From Leptospiraceae bacterium (lineage in GTDB: Bacteria > Spirochaetota > Leptospiria > Leptospirales > Leptospiraceae): a DNA stretch of 55,000 nucleotides. Positions 1 to 6,463 of the stretch are shown piece after piece. Under the pieces are notes generated by a model. It was not told the origin of the DNA, did no database searches, and worked only from the letters and a program-made list of their open reading frames with translations. A program made the translations under genes and the position numbers. Every line of letters starts with the position of its first letter. Position 1 is the first letter of the stretch. Location: contig JACKPC010000004.1 of the NCBI GenBank assembly GCA_024233835.1, positions 1 to 55,000 on the forward strand, in the 5' to 3' direction.

Positions 1-120
1 ATTCTGGTTTGCGGTAGTTATATTTCTGGTTTATACAACTTGTGCTGAGCGACTGCTAAGCAGGAGCCGAAGCATAGCGAATTAGGAAAGGGGGATAAGA
101 GGGGGATAGGTAAAGACCTT

Positions 121-930
121 TCAGGGTTCCCCGGCCGGAAAGGCCACAAGACGAAAGCCGATAGCGCTGTTGCCCTGGAGGTCCGAACTGGAGTCGCCCC
201 GACTGGATGCGGCAAGGGAATCATCAAAGTCGACCCAGGAACCACCACGCAGAACTCGACTACATCTTTTCTGACCTCTATTGACCGGGTCTACCGACAA
301 TTCACCTCCTGTTTTTGCATAAAAATCTTTATCATAACAGTCCTCCACCCACTCCCAGACATTGCCCGCCATGTCATAGAGACCGAAAGCATTGGGTCTT
401 TTTTTTCCTACGGGATGAGTTTTACTACTAGAATTTTCATAATACCAGGCATAATTCTCGGCTTTTTCAGCTTCATTTCCCCAGTAGTAGGTTGTTGTAG
501 TACCTGCCCGGTAGGCATACTCCCACTCGGCTTCCGTAGGCAGGCAGTACTGGTACCTCGGTCGGGAAGGGTCGCTTACGTTTAGTTTTTTAATAAACTC
601 CTGTATATCATCATAGCTTACGCGTTCTACGGGATGATCTTGTGAATCACAGTAGATCCAGAAAATACAGTCTCCGCGGAAATTAGAAGGATTTTTTCCC
701 ATGACCTCCTGCCACTGTTTCTGGCTCACCTCGAAGCGACTCAGGTAAAAGGGTTTCGAGATTTTCACCGGGTAACGACCCAGCATTTTAAACTCTCCTG
801 CGGGGATCTCCACGAACTGCATTCCGAGAGAGTTCGTAATCACCTTTCCGCCGTGGGGAGGAGACGGGTATTTCTTTCTCGGACTACAGGCAAGTAAAAC
901 AGCGAAAAGAAAGAGAAGAAACTTTTTCAA
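121..930 (-). CDS. SUMF1/FGE-fold lipoprotein, probably not a sulfatase activator
   Basis: Encodes about 269 residues. A lipoprotein signal (KKFLLFLFAVLLAC, Cys15) is followed by a formylglycine-generating-enzyme (SUMF1) fold. Family hallmarks visible are PVERVSYDD, LPTEAEWEYAYRAG, NAFGLYDMAGNVWEW, RVLRGGSW and the terminal IGFRLV. The cysteine pair that a true FGE carries just after RGGS is absent (WVDFDDSL here), so formylglycine synthesis is unlikely; non-catalytic SUMF1 domains often serve as binding or scaffold modules. The TTG start at 930 was chosen because it begins exactly at the signal peptide and lies 7 nt after the XisI-like stop. A longer ATG start at 1014 would overlap that gene by about 75 bp. 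It is the last gene of a four-gene minus-strand run that starts with a caspase-like remnant, a partnership seen in bacterial conflict loci. The family is certain; the role is unknown. Confidence 0.85.
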   Translation of the reverse strand: MKKFLLFLFAVLLACSPRKKYPSPPHGGKVITNSLGMQFVEIPAGEFKMLGRYPVKISKPFYLSRFEVSQKQWQEVMGKNPSNFRGDCIFWIYCDSQDHPVERVSYDDIQEFIKKLNVSDPSRPRYQYCLPTEAEWEYAYRAGTTTTYYWGNEAEKAENYAWYYENSSSKTHPVGKKRPNAFGLYDMAGNVWEWVEDCYDKDFYAKTGGELSVDPVNRGQKRCSRVLRGGSWVDFDDSLAASSRGDSSSDLQGNSAIGFRLVAFPAGEP

Positions 931-937
931 AAGATTC

Positions 938-1294
938 TCACTTCTTAGCCGGTACAAAAACCGGTAGTCCGTTTTCCGCTTGAAGAAAAGCAGGAACAAT
1001 GCTCTTCTCCTCAATGCCGCGCATTTTCAATTCCTGCACCAGGTCAAGATCTGTATTGTTACACTGTATCCAGATTTTATTTTCCACGATTTCAAAATGA
1101 ATATTACAATCATGAACTCGAGTTTCTTTTTCCCATCCAATATCTATCAGCATATAATTTCTACTTTCCCTATCCACGATAACACTCGGTTTTACATCAG
1201 GACTGTTTATCGCCGGTGTTCTTCCATAATAACGAAGAAGCTCGATAAGAATGCTTTCCTGTTCTTTTGTTATTTCCATTTTAACCTTATACAT
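938..1294 (-). CDS. XisI-family protein
   Basis: Encodes about 118 residues, the usual XisI size. Recognisable family signatures are VDRESRNYMLIDIGWEKE, the VHDCNIHFEI strand and KIWIQCNNTDLDLVQEL, then a short IVPAFL tail. XisI was named as a controlling factor for excision of the cyanobacterial fdxN element. Many homologues occur outside cyanobacteria without a known function. Its usual partner XisH is not present here. The start is the ATG at 1294, which overlaps the upstream stop by 8 nt and has GGAAG just before it, suggesting translational coupling. An upstream in-frame ATG (1330) would add 12 residues inside the preceding gene. The family assignment comes from motif recall and could be confirmed by a PF08869 profile search. 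Confidence 0.75.
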   Translation of the reverse strand: MYKVKMEITKEQESILIELLRYYGRTPAINSPDVKPSVIVDRESRNYMLIDIGWEKETRVHDCNIHFEIVENKIWIQCNNTDLDLVQELKMRGIEEKSIVPAFLQAENGLPVFVPAKK

Positions 1295-1745
1295 TTTCTT
1301 CCAACCATTGAGCCGCTTTTCCGCTCGCATGTAATTCTCCGAAGTCTGTTGTAAAAATCAGGTACTCAGCCCGGCTATTTGTCAGATAAAATTCATCAAT
1401 AGAAAACTCATCTAAGAACTCGCAGACGGACATGCCGGAAGAAAACCGGTAAAAGTTCGTATCTCTATACTTCTCAAAGAAAAGAATAACATCTTCTTTT
1501 CCCGTAAAAACATCTATCCAGCTCCAATCTTCACCTGTGTATGAAACCGAATCTACCCTATCCCAGAGAAAATTTCCGCCATTAAGTTTTTCTTCCCATC
1601 CGGAATGTAAAGGGTCGACAAATTTCTCCCGAATAGAAGTTCTCAGAGCTTCCCCTTCTTTTTCAGAAAAAACTTCTAATGTACAATGAAGCTTCTCTGC
1701 AATACCCAGTATCTTATCTTTCCATTTCATCTGTTCAACTCTCAT
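1287..1745 (-). CDS. Conserved hypothetical protein, possibly immunity-like
   Basis: Encodes about 152 residues, acidic and aromatic-rich, with no signal peptide or membrane segment. It opens with an amphipathic helix (KWKDKILGIAEKLHC) and ends in alternating strands and helices (DEFYLTNSRAEYLIFTT, ASGKAAQWLEENV). I do not recognise a named family with certainty; its size and composition resemble small cytoplasmic immunity-like proteins. The ATG at 1745 overlaps the stop of the preceding caspase-like remnant as ATGA, and GGGAG lies 8 nt upstream, so translation is probably coupled to that remnant. The XisI-like gene overlaps its 3' end in turn. The chain of overlaps argues that it was part of one transcription unit with its neighbours. 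Confidence 0.6.
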   Translation of the reverse strand: MRVEQMKWKDKILGIAEKLHCTLEVFSEKEGEALRTSIREKFVDPLHSGWEEKLNGGNFLWDRVDSVSYTGEDWSWIDVFTGKEDVILFFEKYRDTNFYRFSSGMSVCEFLDEFSIDEFYLTNSRAEYLIFTTDFGELHASGKAAQWLEENV

Positions 1746-1927
1746 GTCTGGAACTCCCGGATGATTGATTGGCTGATGTCGCGGAAGTAGAGTATCTGCA
1801 AGTTCGTTCGGCTGAGTTTTTGCAGGATGTCCACGGCACAGGCATCTAAGGCCGGGGAGTTTAGCTTCGGGATATGCTCATAATATGACATTCCCACCAC
1901 GAGGGCGTTCTTTTCCGAGACCGGCAT
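1742..1927 (-). pseudogene. Truncated caspase-like (peptidase C14) N-terminal remnant
   Basis: A 61-codon frame whose first part (NALVVGMSYYEHIPKLNSPALDA) matches the first strand and loop of bacterial caspase-like peptidases, which typically start with ALVIGI.Y and L..P..DA. The domain normally runs for about 230-250 residues with a His-Cys dyad; neither residue region is present. After DILQKL the sequence switches to unrelated-looking residues (LYFRDISQSIIREF) and stops, as if an internal deletion joined the two ends of a larger gene. No SD precedes the ATG at 1927. It overlaps the next gene by 4 nt. It could still be translated as a short peptide that couples translation of the downstream genes. 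Confidence 0.6.
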
Positions 1928-1999
1928 AGCAGGTTAAATGTAATTAGAATGGCAATCCTGTCAAATGATTTCTTCTTCGTTTAGGCTGATGCAATGACT

Positions 2000-2061
2000 C
2001 CTCTCTGAGATGCAAAGTTCCCTCTCCGGGATGCAAAGTTCCCTCTCCGAGATGCAAATAA
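2000..2061. repeat. Three-copy 21-bp tandem repeat
   Basis: Three adjacent units of about 20-21 bp, of the form CCTCTCCGAGATGCAAAGTTC, begin near 2000, 2020 and 2041. The copies differ by one or two bases, and the last diverges after ATGCAAA. It lies in non-coding DNA upstream of the caspase-like remnant. No function is evident. Confidence 0.85.
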
Positions 2062-2091
2062 AACTAATCCTCTCCGGCTTTTGAAGAAAAC

Positions 2092-2232
2092 TTAATTCTG
2101 TTTGTCAAGCATGGCCTCTATCTCATTAAGAACATCTTCTTCATCTATCAAAGAATTCTTTGCGAACTCCTGTAACGCTTCTTCTTTTCTCTTTAGGAGT
2201 TCTTCTTTGGATTCTGTAGAAAAAGCCTGCAT
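2092..2232 (-). pseudogene. Short charged reading frame, probable 3' gene remnant
   Basis: An open minus-strand frame of about 46 codons from ATG 2232 to TAA 2092. Its sequence is helical and charged (KEELLKRKEEALQEFAKNSL, then DEEDVLNEIEAML). The coding-like run continues upstream of the ATG (SEKLYDRL) to a stop codon, so this looks like the surviving C-terminal end of a longer protein rather than a gene with its own start. No SD is visible. It could alternatively be a genuine small protein such as an antitoxin, but nothing identifies it as one. Confidence 0.4.
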
Positions 2233-2290
2233 GAGCCTATCATACAGTTTTTCGGATTACATACAAGCTCTTTTTCTATTAGCTCAAAAG

Positions 2291-2344
2291 AGAAAACCTC
2301 CACCTCCCTCTTTCCTTTCAGGAGAGAGGGAACGAGGGAGAGAG
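2291..2344. repeat. Dispersed hairpin repeat, copy 1
   Basis: A 54-bp element with CCTCCCTCTTTCC on the left and GAGAGGGAACGAGGGAG on the right, which can fold into an imperfect stem around a TTTCAGGA centre. An almost identical copy lies at 3029-3083. Downstream of both copies is a related TAAAAA...AGCAGG tail. The two copies flank the gene at 2470-2988. This is consistent with a MITE-like or intergenic palindromic repeat; no transposase is present. Confidence 0.75.
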
Positions 2345-2469
2345 GTAAAAAAAGCAGGGTTTAGACAAAAGATTGGTTAAGGTTTACATAAACCTCAACT
2401 CGATGCAGGTAAAACTAAAAATACTTGCTTTTTATTTGTTTAGTTTCGATTAATGAAAAATACGCAAAA

Positions 2470-2988
2470 ATGAAAAGTAGTCAGATAAACTTCTATTTTT
2501 TACCGGAAGATATAAAGGAATTAGAAACCTACATTACCGAACGTCAATTCTATATCTATAATTCTAAGTTTTGTGAAGATGCACTACTGTCCGGGCATGA
2601 AAAAGAAGATGATGATGGTATCAAATACTTACTTCATTCTTTTCATAAAGAAACAATCATTAAATCTTTTTTGAAGAGGGAAAAACAGTTTTCTACGGAA
2701 GCTATAAACTCCCCCCTTATAGAGTTTCTCTATCCTATATTTCCTTATAACGGTAATAAACTACTTTCAGGAAGACTGTATTATGTAAAAGATATATTTG
2801 ATAATACAGGGAAACTTATACCAAAAGATGAAAGCTTCCTTTCAGAAGCCGAAAACCTTTTTCGCTGGGTAAAGAAACACTTTAAAACCGAAATCTTTCC
2901 CGGCTTTGAGGGCTATTTAGTATCAAAGCGCAGCAAAAACTGGGTTCAAGCAGGGAAAGGAGAATTAGTCCTGAACAACGTATTATAA
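2470..2988 (+). CDS. Hypothetical protein
   Basis: Encodes about 172 residues with no signal peptide or membrane segment. The N-terminus (INFYFLPEDIKELETYI) looks like a strand followed by a helix, and the protein ends with a W-rich segment (NLFRWVKKHFK, GFEGYLVSKRSKNWV). I do not recognise the family. I chose the ATG at 2470 because the residues before it look non-coding; a TTG at 2425 would extend it by 15 residues. A six-codon mini-frame (ATG 2453 to TGA 2473) overlaps this ATG and might couple translation. The gene sits alone between the two copies of the hairpin repeat. Codon content is coherent over its length, so it is probably real, but its function is unknown. Confidence 0.55.
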   Translation: MKSSQINFYFLPEDIKELETYITERQFYIYNSKFCEDALLSGHEKEDDDGIKYLLHSFHKETIIKSFLKREKQFSTEAINSPLIEFLYPIFPYNGNKLLSGRLYYVKDIFDNTGKLIPKDESFLSEAENLFRWVKKHFKTEIFPGFEGYLVSKRSKNWVQAGKGELVLNNVL

Positions 2989-3028
2989 CACCTTCCCTTA
3001 ACCCATAACTTAAGTTGTGGGTTAAGAA

Positions 3029-3083
3029 AGAAAACCCTCCACCTCCCTCTTTCCTTTCAGGAGAGAGGGAACGAGGGAGAGAG
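3029..3083. repeat. Dispersed hairpin repeat, copy 2
   Basis: The second copy of the element at 2291-2344. The CCTCCCTCTTTCC and GAGGGAACGAGGGAG arms are identical, with one extra C in the left arm. About 10 extra bases interrupt the TAAAAA...AGCAGG tail compared with copy 1. It lies between the end of the gene at 2470-2988 and the SD of the frameshifted gene at 3150. Confidence 0.75.
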
Positions 3084-3149
3084 CTAAAAAACGCATGACA
3101 TAAAAAGCAGGTTCTGATAGAATATAGCTACTACGGTAAAGGAAACCAC

Positions 3150-3811
3150 ATGAAAGAATTAACGAGTCCGCAGAAAAGTTAGAGAAGTTTATCCTCTGGC
3201 TCTGGGGGGTATACACACCGGTAATCGGTCTCGGTTCAGGCTTTATTCAATATTTCACTTCTCTAAAATTCCCTTTCTATGCCTACCTTGTTCTTTCCTT
3301 ACCCGTATTCAGTCTCATCTGGGTCTACCGCTATACGGTTCTCGCCAAATCGTCTGTTGAAGGAAAGCTCTACCCGGAAGTTGCAGAGAAGATAAAAGAG
3401 TTTTACGAAAATACAAAAGACAAGAAGTCTGAGTATTTACACAAAGCCAACCGGCTCGTATTCGCTTCCTGCATCCTGGTTCCTCTCTGCCTATTTGGCT
3501 CTCAAGTTTTCGTTCAGAAGAAGTCAGAGTCTGTAGACTTTACGGCAAAGCTTGAAAAACTAAAAACCGAAACCTCAGAGGAAAAGAAGCGTATCTCTAT
3601 AGAAGGAAGCTTTCCCCCGGATACGAAGATACAATTTTTACTCTTCTCGGATCCCAATAAAGCCCCGAACCAAAAAGTCATTACTTCCGGGAAAAATGGC
3701 TCTGTACAGTATGATTATGAAATAAACACAAATAGCCGCTGGCTTTTGATTCAGGCCAAGTGGCTACAAAAAGAGGGAAAGAAAACCTTACTAAAAGTAG
3801 TGGAGGAATAA
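3150..3811 (+). pseudogene. Frameshifted membrane protein (three TM segments)
   Basis: A coherent plus-strand frame runs from codon GAA at 3152 to TAA at 3809-3811 (219 codons) but has no ATG, GTG or TTG near its beginning. An ATG at 3150 with a good SD (AAAGGA) begins in another frame and stops after ten codons. Adding one AAGA unit to ATGAAAGAATTAAC would join that ATG to the long frame as MKERINE, so loss of a 4-bp slippage unit is the simplest explanation. The protein would have hydrophobic stretches around FILWLWGVYTPVIGLGSG, AYLVLSLPVFSLIWVY and LVFASCILVPLCLFG. A charged helix and a soluble beta-like tail (KIQFLLFSDP, VQYDYEINT) follow. Initiation at an ATT codon (3158) is the alternative. 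The family was not recognised. Confidence 0.7.
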
Positions 3812-3909
3812 GCCTTAACAAACTCTACCTCAGTTCCCCTTCTCGCTTCTTTTAGCTTGAAAGGAAACTGTAACTTAAAAAAGTCCCGTTCCAAAAAAAG
3901 AAGACTTCC

Positions 3910-3940
3910 TTCCCGGGCTTAAGGATACACTATCCGGGAA
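3910..3940. terminator. Bulged hairpin between convergent genes
   Basis: TTCCCGG at 3910 and GGATA at 3923 can together pair with TATCCGGGAA at 3931-3940, leaving a bulge of about six bases. It lies between the ends of the convergent genes at 3811 and 3948. There is no strong T-run, so it is a tentative bidirectional terminator. Confidence 0.35.
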
Positions 3941-3947
3941 TCTCCCC

Positions 3948-4349
3948 TTATAAAACTCGATTCTTAAGAAATTTTTCATCTTCCTTATTCGGAAAAGTTT
4001 CATAGATAAAGTTTTCAAAAACATCCATCATATAAACATCCGTTAGAAAAAAGTAAACATTCCCATCCATACTCTTTAAGCCTACAATTAACTCATTCAC
4101 CCCTTTCATTTCAAAGAAATAATGCGTCTTGAATACGGAAGCAACCTCCATACTTTTTAAATAACCCCTGGGAACAATAAAAACCAAATCTTCATTATAC
4201 TCTATAGCTTTTTTGATTTGCACTTTCATTTCTTCCCACATTTCGATTCCTATCTTCTCATAAAAGTATTTATCTTTCAAGCTTCCTGCTTTAACTCTTT
4301 CCGCATCCACTAAAATTTCATAATCATCAAAATCATCATTTTCAAACAT
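3948..4349 (-). CDS. Hypothetical protein
   Basis: Encodes about 133 residues, acidic at the N-terminus (MFENDDFDDYEILVDAE), cytoplasmic by appearance and without recognised domain motifs. Hydrophobic strands (DLVFIVPRGYL, VNELIVGLKS, NVYFFLTDVYMMDVFENFIY) alternate with helices, suggesting a small alpha/beta fold. AAGGAG lies 8 nt upstream of the ATG, a strong SD, which supports it as a real gene. It stands alone, convergent with the frameshifted gene at 3150-3811 and followed upstream by about 145 bp of AT-rich DNA. No function can be inferred. Confidence 0.6.
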   Translation of the reverse strand: MFENDDFDDYEILVDAERVKAGSLKDKYFYEKIGIEMWEEMKVQIKKAIEYNEDLVFIVPRGYLKSMEVASVFKTHYFFEMKGVNELIVGLKSMDGNVYFFLTDVYMMDVFENFIYETFPNKEDEKFLKNRVL

Positions 4350-4495
4350 ACACTTTTCTCCTTAACTAAGTTTGGAATAGTTTAAGATACAGGCAAATAA
4401 AAAATATATTTTACTACGTTTGCTTTGCTCTAAAAAGTGGATATTTTCCCTAATTATTTGAAAAAAATGAAAGAAAAACCGGAATTTTCTCTCGC

Positions 4496-5068
4496 TTAAA
4501 GTCTGATTACTTGCCCATTCTTTTGCTCGGCTTCCAATTGTAGGATTAACAAATCGTGCATTTGCCAGAGCATCTCCGTATCCGGCTTTTCACTTAATAG
4601 GCTGAGGTATATATAACCTATTAACTGAGAAACCATGGTTCGGGAAAGCCTGGGTTCCAGCTTTAAATGCTTTTGAAATATACGGTAAAGTCGCTTTTGC
4701 CAGAGTAGCAAATATTTCTTTGATAGATTACTCCGAAATACATCCCAACTCAATAAGATATTTAAACGGGTGGCTTCACATTGCTCGGCCAGTATCGAAT
4801 AAAACTTATGGATTTTTTCTTTTTGGTCTCTTACACTACATATTCCCTTTACCAGTTCATATATGGATTTTTGAGAAATCCATTCAAAGAGTTCCAATAG
4901 GAATTCATCCTTATTTCGAAAGTAATGGTATAGCTTTCCGGTAGTAACACCTAAGTTGGAAGCAATGTCTCTCATTGACATTTCCAAAAACCCCTGCTTT
5001 TTTATCATTCGGCTACTTTTATAAAGCAGGTCTTCCCTAATTTTATCAAAGTCTACTACCTTTGGCAT
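4496..5068 (-). CDS. TetR/AcrR-family transcriptional regulator
   Basis: Encodes about 190 residues, a typical TetR length. The N-terminal helix-turn-helix is clear: IREDLLYKSSRMIKKQGF, then MSMRDIASNLGVTTGKLYHY, then FRNKDEFLLELFEWI. The remainder is the helical ligand-binding and dimerisation domain, whose ligand cannot be read from sequence. I chose ATG 5068 because GAGAAG lies 6 nt upstream and MPKVVDFDKI leads directly into the DNA-binding helix; an ATG at 5131 would add 21 residues without an SD. It is divergent from the zinc-ribbon/SDR pair, and a perfect-armed inverted repeat lies between them. It probably represses itself and that pair. Confidence 0.88.
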   Translation of the reverse strand: MPKVVDFDKIREDLLYKSSRMIKKQGFLEMSMRDIASNLGVTTGKLYHYFRNKDEFLLELFEWISQKSIYELVKGICSVRDQKEKIHKFYSILAEQCEATRLNILLSWDVFRSNLSKKYLLLWQKRLYRIFQKHLKLEPRLSRTMVSQLIGYIYLSLLSEKPDTEMLWQMHDLLILQLEAEQKNGQVIRL

Positions 5069-5124
5069 CGAATCTTCTCTAAGAGTTCCATTCCCATAAC
5101 TATGCTCTCTATAATCACTTTTAA

Positions 5125-5138
5125 ATAACATTTGTTAT
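5125..5138. promoter_or_regulatory. Candidate TetR operator
   Basis: Perfect inverted arms ATAACA and TGTTAT are separated by TT. The site lies between the divergent tetR start (5068) and the zinc-ribbon gene (5215). A TATAAT at 5110-5115 on the plus strand sits just upstream, so a bound repressor would cover the start of the forward transcript. Position and symmetry are seen; operator function is inferred. Confidence 0.5.
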
Positions 5139-5214
5139 CTATCAAGAAAAAAACTATGGATTTTCACTTGATTCCCCAAAAACCTAAAGCTAAATGGTCA
5201 TACAGGAGAAGTGC

Positions 5215-5442
5215 TTGCAAGAGAATATAGATTCAAAACCTCATTATACCTGCGAACAATGCAACTACAGCCGTGATAATGATGGTATACAAAAAATTTT
5301 TCAACATAGTGTATGGGGTTATATAGCCCTGGGCTGGGGCATAACATTACAACCCAAGAAAATCACCTTTTTCTGCCAGAAATGCAGAAAGAACGTAGAC
5401 GAAACTACTGATCCGGAAGAAATTAAGAAATTCACCATATAA
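5215..5442 (+). CDS. Small zinc-ribbon-like protein
   Basis: Encodes about 75 residues with two CxxC knuckles (CEQC and CQKC) about 40 residues apart, which is a likely zinc ribbon. The middle carries a hydrophobic GYIALGWGITL segment. I chose the TTG start at 5215 because AGGAG lies 6 nt before it; the ATG at 5194 is in frame and adds seven residues but has no SD. Its stop is 1 nt before the start of the SDR gene, so the two are surely co-transcribed. It is divergent from the TetR gene and therefore probably under its control. The role is unknown; it may bind metal or act with the dehydrogenase. Confidence 0.6.
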   Translation: MQENIDSKPHYTCEQCNYSRDNDGIQKIFQHSVWGYIALGWGITLQPKKITFFCQKCRKNVDETTDPEEIKKFTI

Positions 5443-5443
5443 C

Positions 5444-6406
5444 ATGATAAAAATATTCAAAGACATACTTGAGGAATCCCTGGAAACTTTTTTCTTCATA
5501 GGCTACAACCGCCCGGGTTATTTGGTACGCAGAAATTTCTGGGAATTTCCCGAAATCAATTTCTCCATGAAAGGTAAAATTTGTCTGGTGACAGGTGGAA
5601 ATTCAGGCATAGGGAAAGCAAGCGTACAGGGACTTGCCGGTCTGGGTGCAGATGTTATTTTTCTTTGCCGCGATAAAGAAAAGGCAGAAGAAACAATTCG
5701 AGAAACACAGCTTATTCATCCTTCCGCTTCCGTACAATACGAAGAAGTAGATTTAAGCCTTCGTTCCTCTATAAAGAAATTTACAGATGTGTTCATTAAG
5801 AAGTATTCACATTTAGATGTACTGGTAAACAACGCAGGTGTTTTTCTGGAGGATAAGAAAATCAGTCCGGAAGGTTTAGAGACCACATTTGCTACGAACA
5901 CCCTTGCCTATCACCTATTGAGTCGATACTTAGAACCTCTTTTAAGAGGCAATGGCAATGCAAGGATCATTAATGTTACCTCAGGTGGGATGTATTTAAC
6001 TCGCCTCGACGTTAACAACCTTCAGTTCTTAAACGGAAATTATAGCGGTCTCAAGGCCTATGCGCAAAGCAAACGTGCTGAAGTAGATTTAAGCTTACTC
6101 TGGTCTAAATACTATGCCAAAAAAGGTGTCACTGTAAATATGGTTCATCCCGGTTGGGTTGACACTCCGAGTCTTTCTCAAGCCCTGCCCTATTTCTACA
6201 CCTTCATGAAACCTTTTTTAAGAACTCCTAAGGAAGGTGCAGATACAATTATTTGGATGGCTTCCAAACCCGATTGGGTTCCCTGGGATACCAGTAAATT
6301 ATACTTCGATAGAGAAGAAAGAAAGTTAAATATATTACCTAATACAAATACACCGAATGGAGAAAAACAAATTCTCTGGGACTATCTTGAAGCCCTTGTG
6401 ATATAA
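5444..6406 (+). CDS. Short-chain dehydrogenase/reductase, DHRS12-like
   Basis: A 320-residue SDR oxidoreductase. After a 40-residue N-terminal extension comes the Rossmann nucleotide loop TGGNSGIG, then LVNNAG, the catalytic Ser in NVTSGG and the YAQSK catalytic Tyr/Lys. The N-terminal extension and the segments MVHPGWVDTPSLSQALP and EGADTIIWMAS resemble the eukaryotic DHRS12 and retinol-dehydrogenase-like branch, so a lipid or alcohol substrate is plausible but unproven. An arginine after the second strand (LCRDKEKA) favours NADP(H). All catalytic residues are present. It is the second gene of a pair with the zinc-ribbon protein, downstream of the TetR operator candidate. Confidence 0.88.
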   Translation: MIKIFKDILEESLETFFFIGYNRPGYLVRRNFWEFPEINFSMKGKICLVTGGNSGIGKASVQGLAGLGADVIFLCRDKEKAEETIRETQLIHPSASVQYEEVDLSLRSSIKKFTDVFIKKYSHLDVLVNNAGVFLEDKKISPEGLETTFATNTLAYHLLSRYLEPLLRGNGNARIINVTSGGMYLTRLDVNNLQFLNGNYSGLKAYAQSKRAEVDLSLLWSKYYAKKGVTVNMVHPGWVDTPSLSQALPYFYTFMKPFLRTPKEGADTIIWMASKPDWVPWDTSKLYFDREERKLNILPNTNTPNGEKQILWDYLEALVI

Positions 6407-6463
6407 AAGAGATATAGTTTTTAGATGGGATAGTAAATGCTCGGTAAAGATTTCAAGGTCGAT

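Noticed and set aside
18..248. Minus-strand open frame over the window start
   Set aside because: It overlaps the SUMF1 C-terminal motifs on the same strand in another frame; composition is Pro/Arg-rich, as in shadow frames.
121..930. Genuine formylglycine-generating enzyme
   Set aside because: The catalytic cysteines after RGGS are absent and no sulfatase gene is nearby.
980..1354. Plus-strand open frame opposite the XisI-like gene
   Set aside because: It is antisense to a gene with clear family motifs, has no SD and has no recognisable protein signature.
1996..2061. CRISPR array
   Set aside because: The 21-bp units are directly adjacent with no spacers and there are no cas genes, so it is an ordinary tandem repeat.
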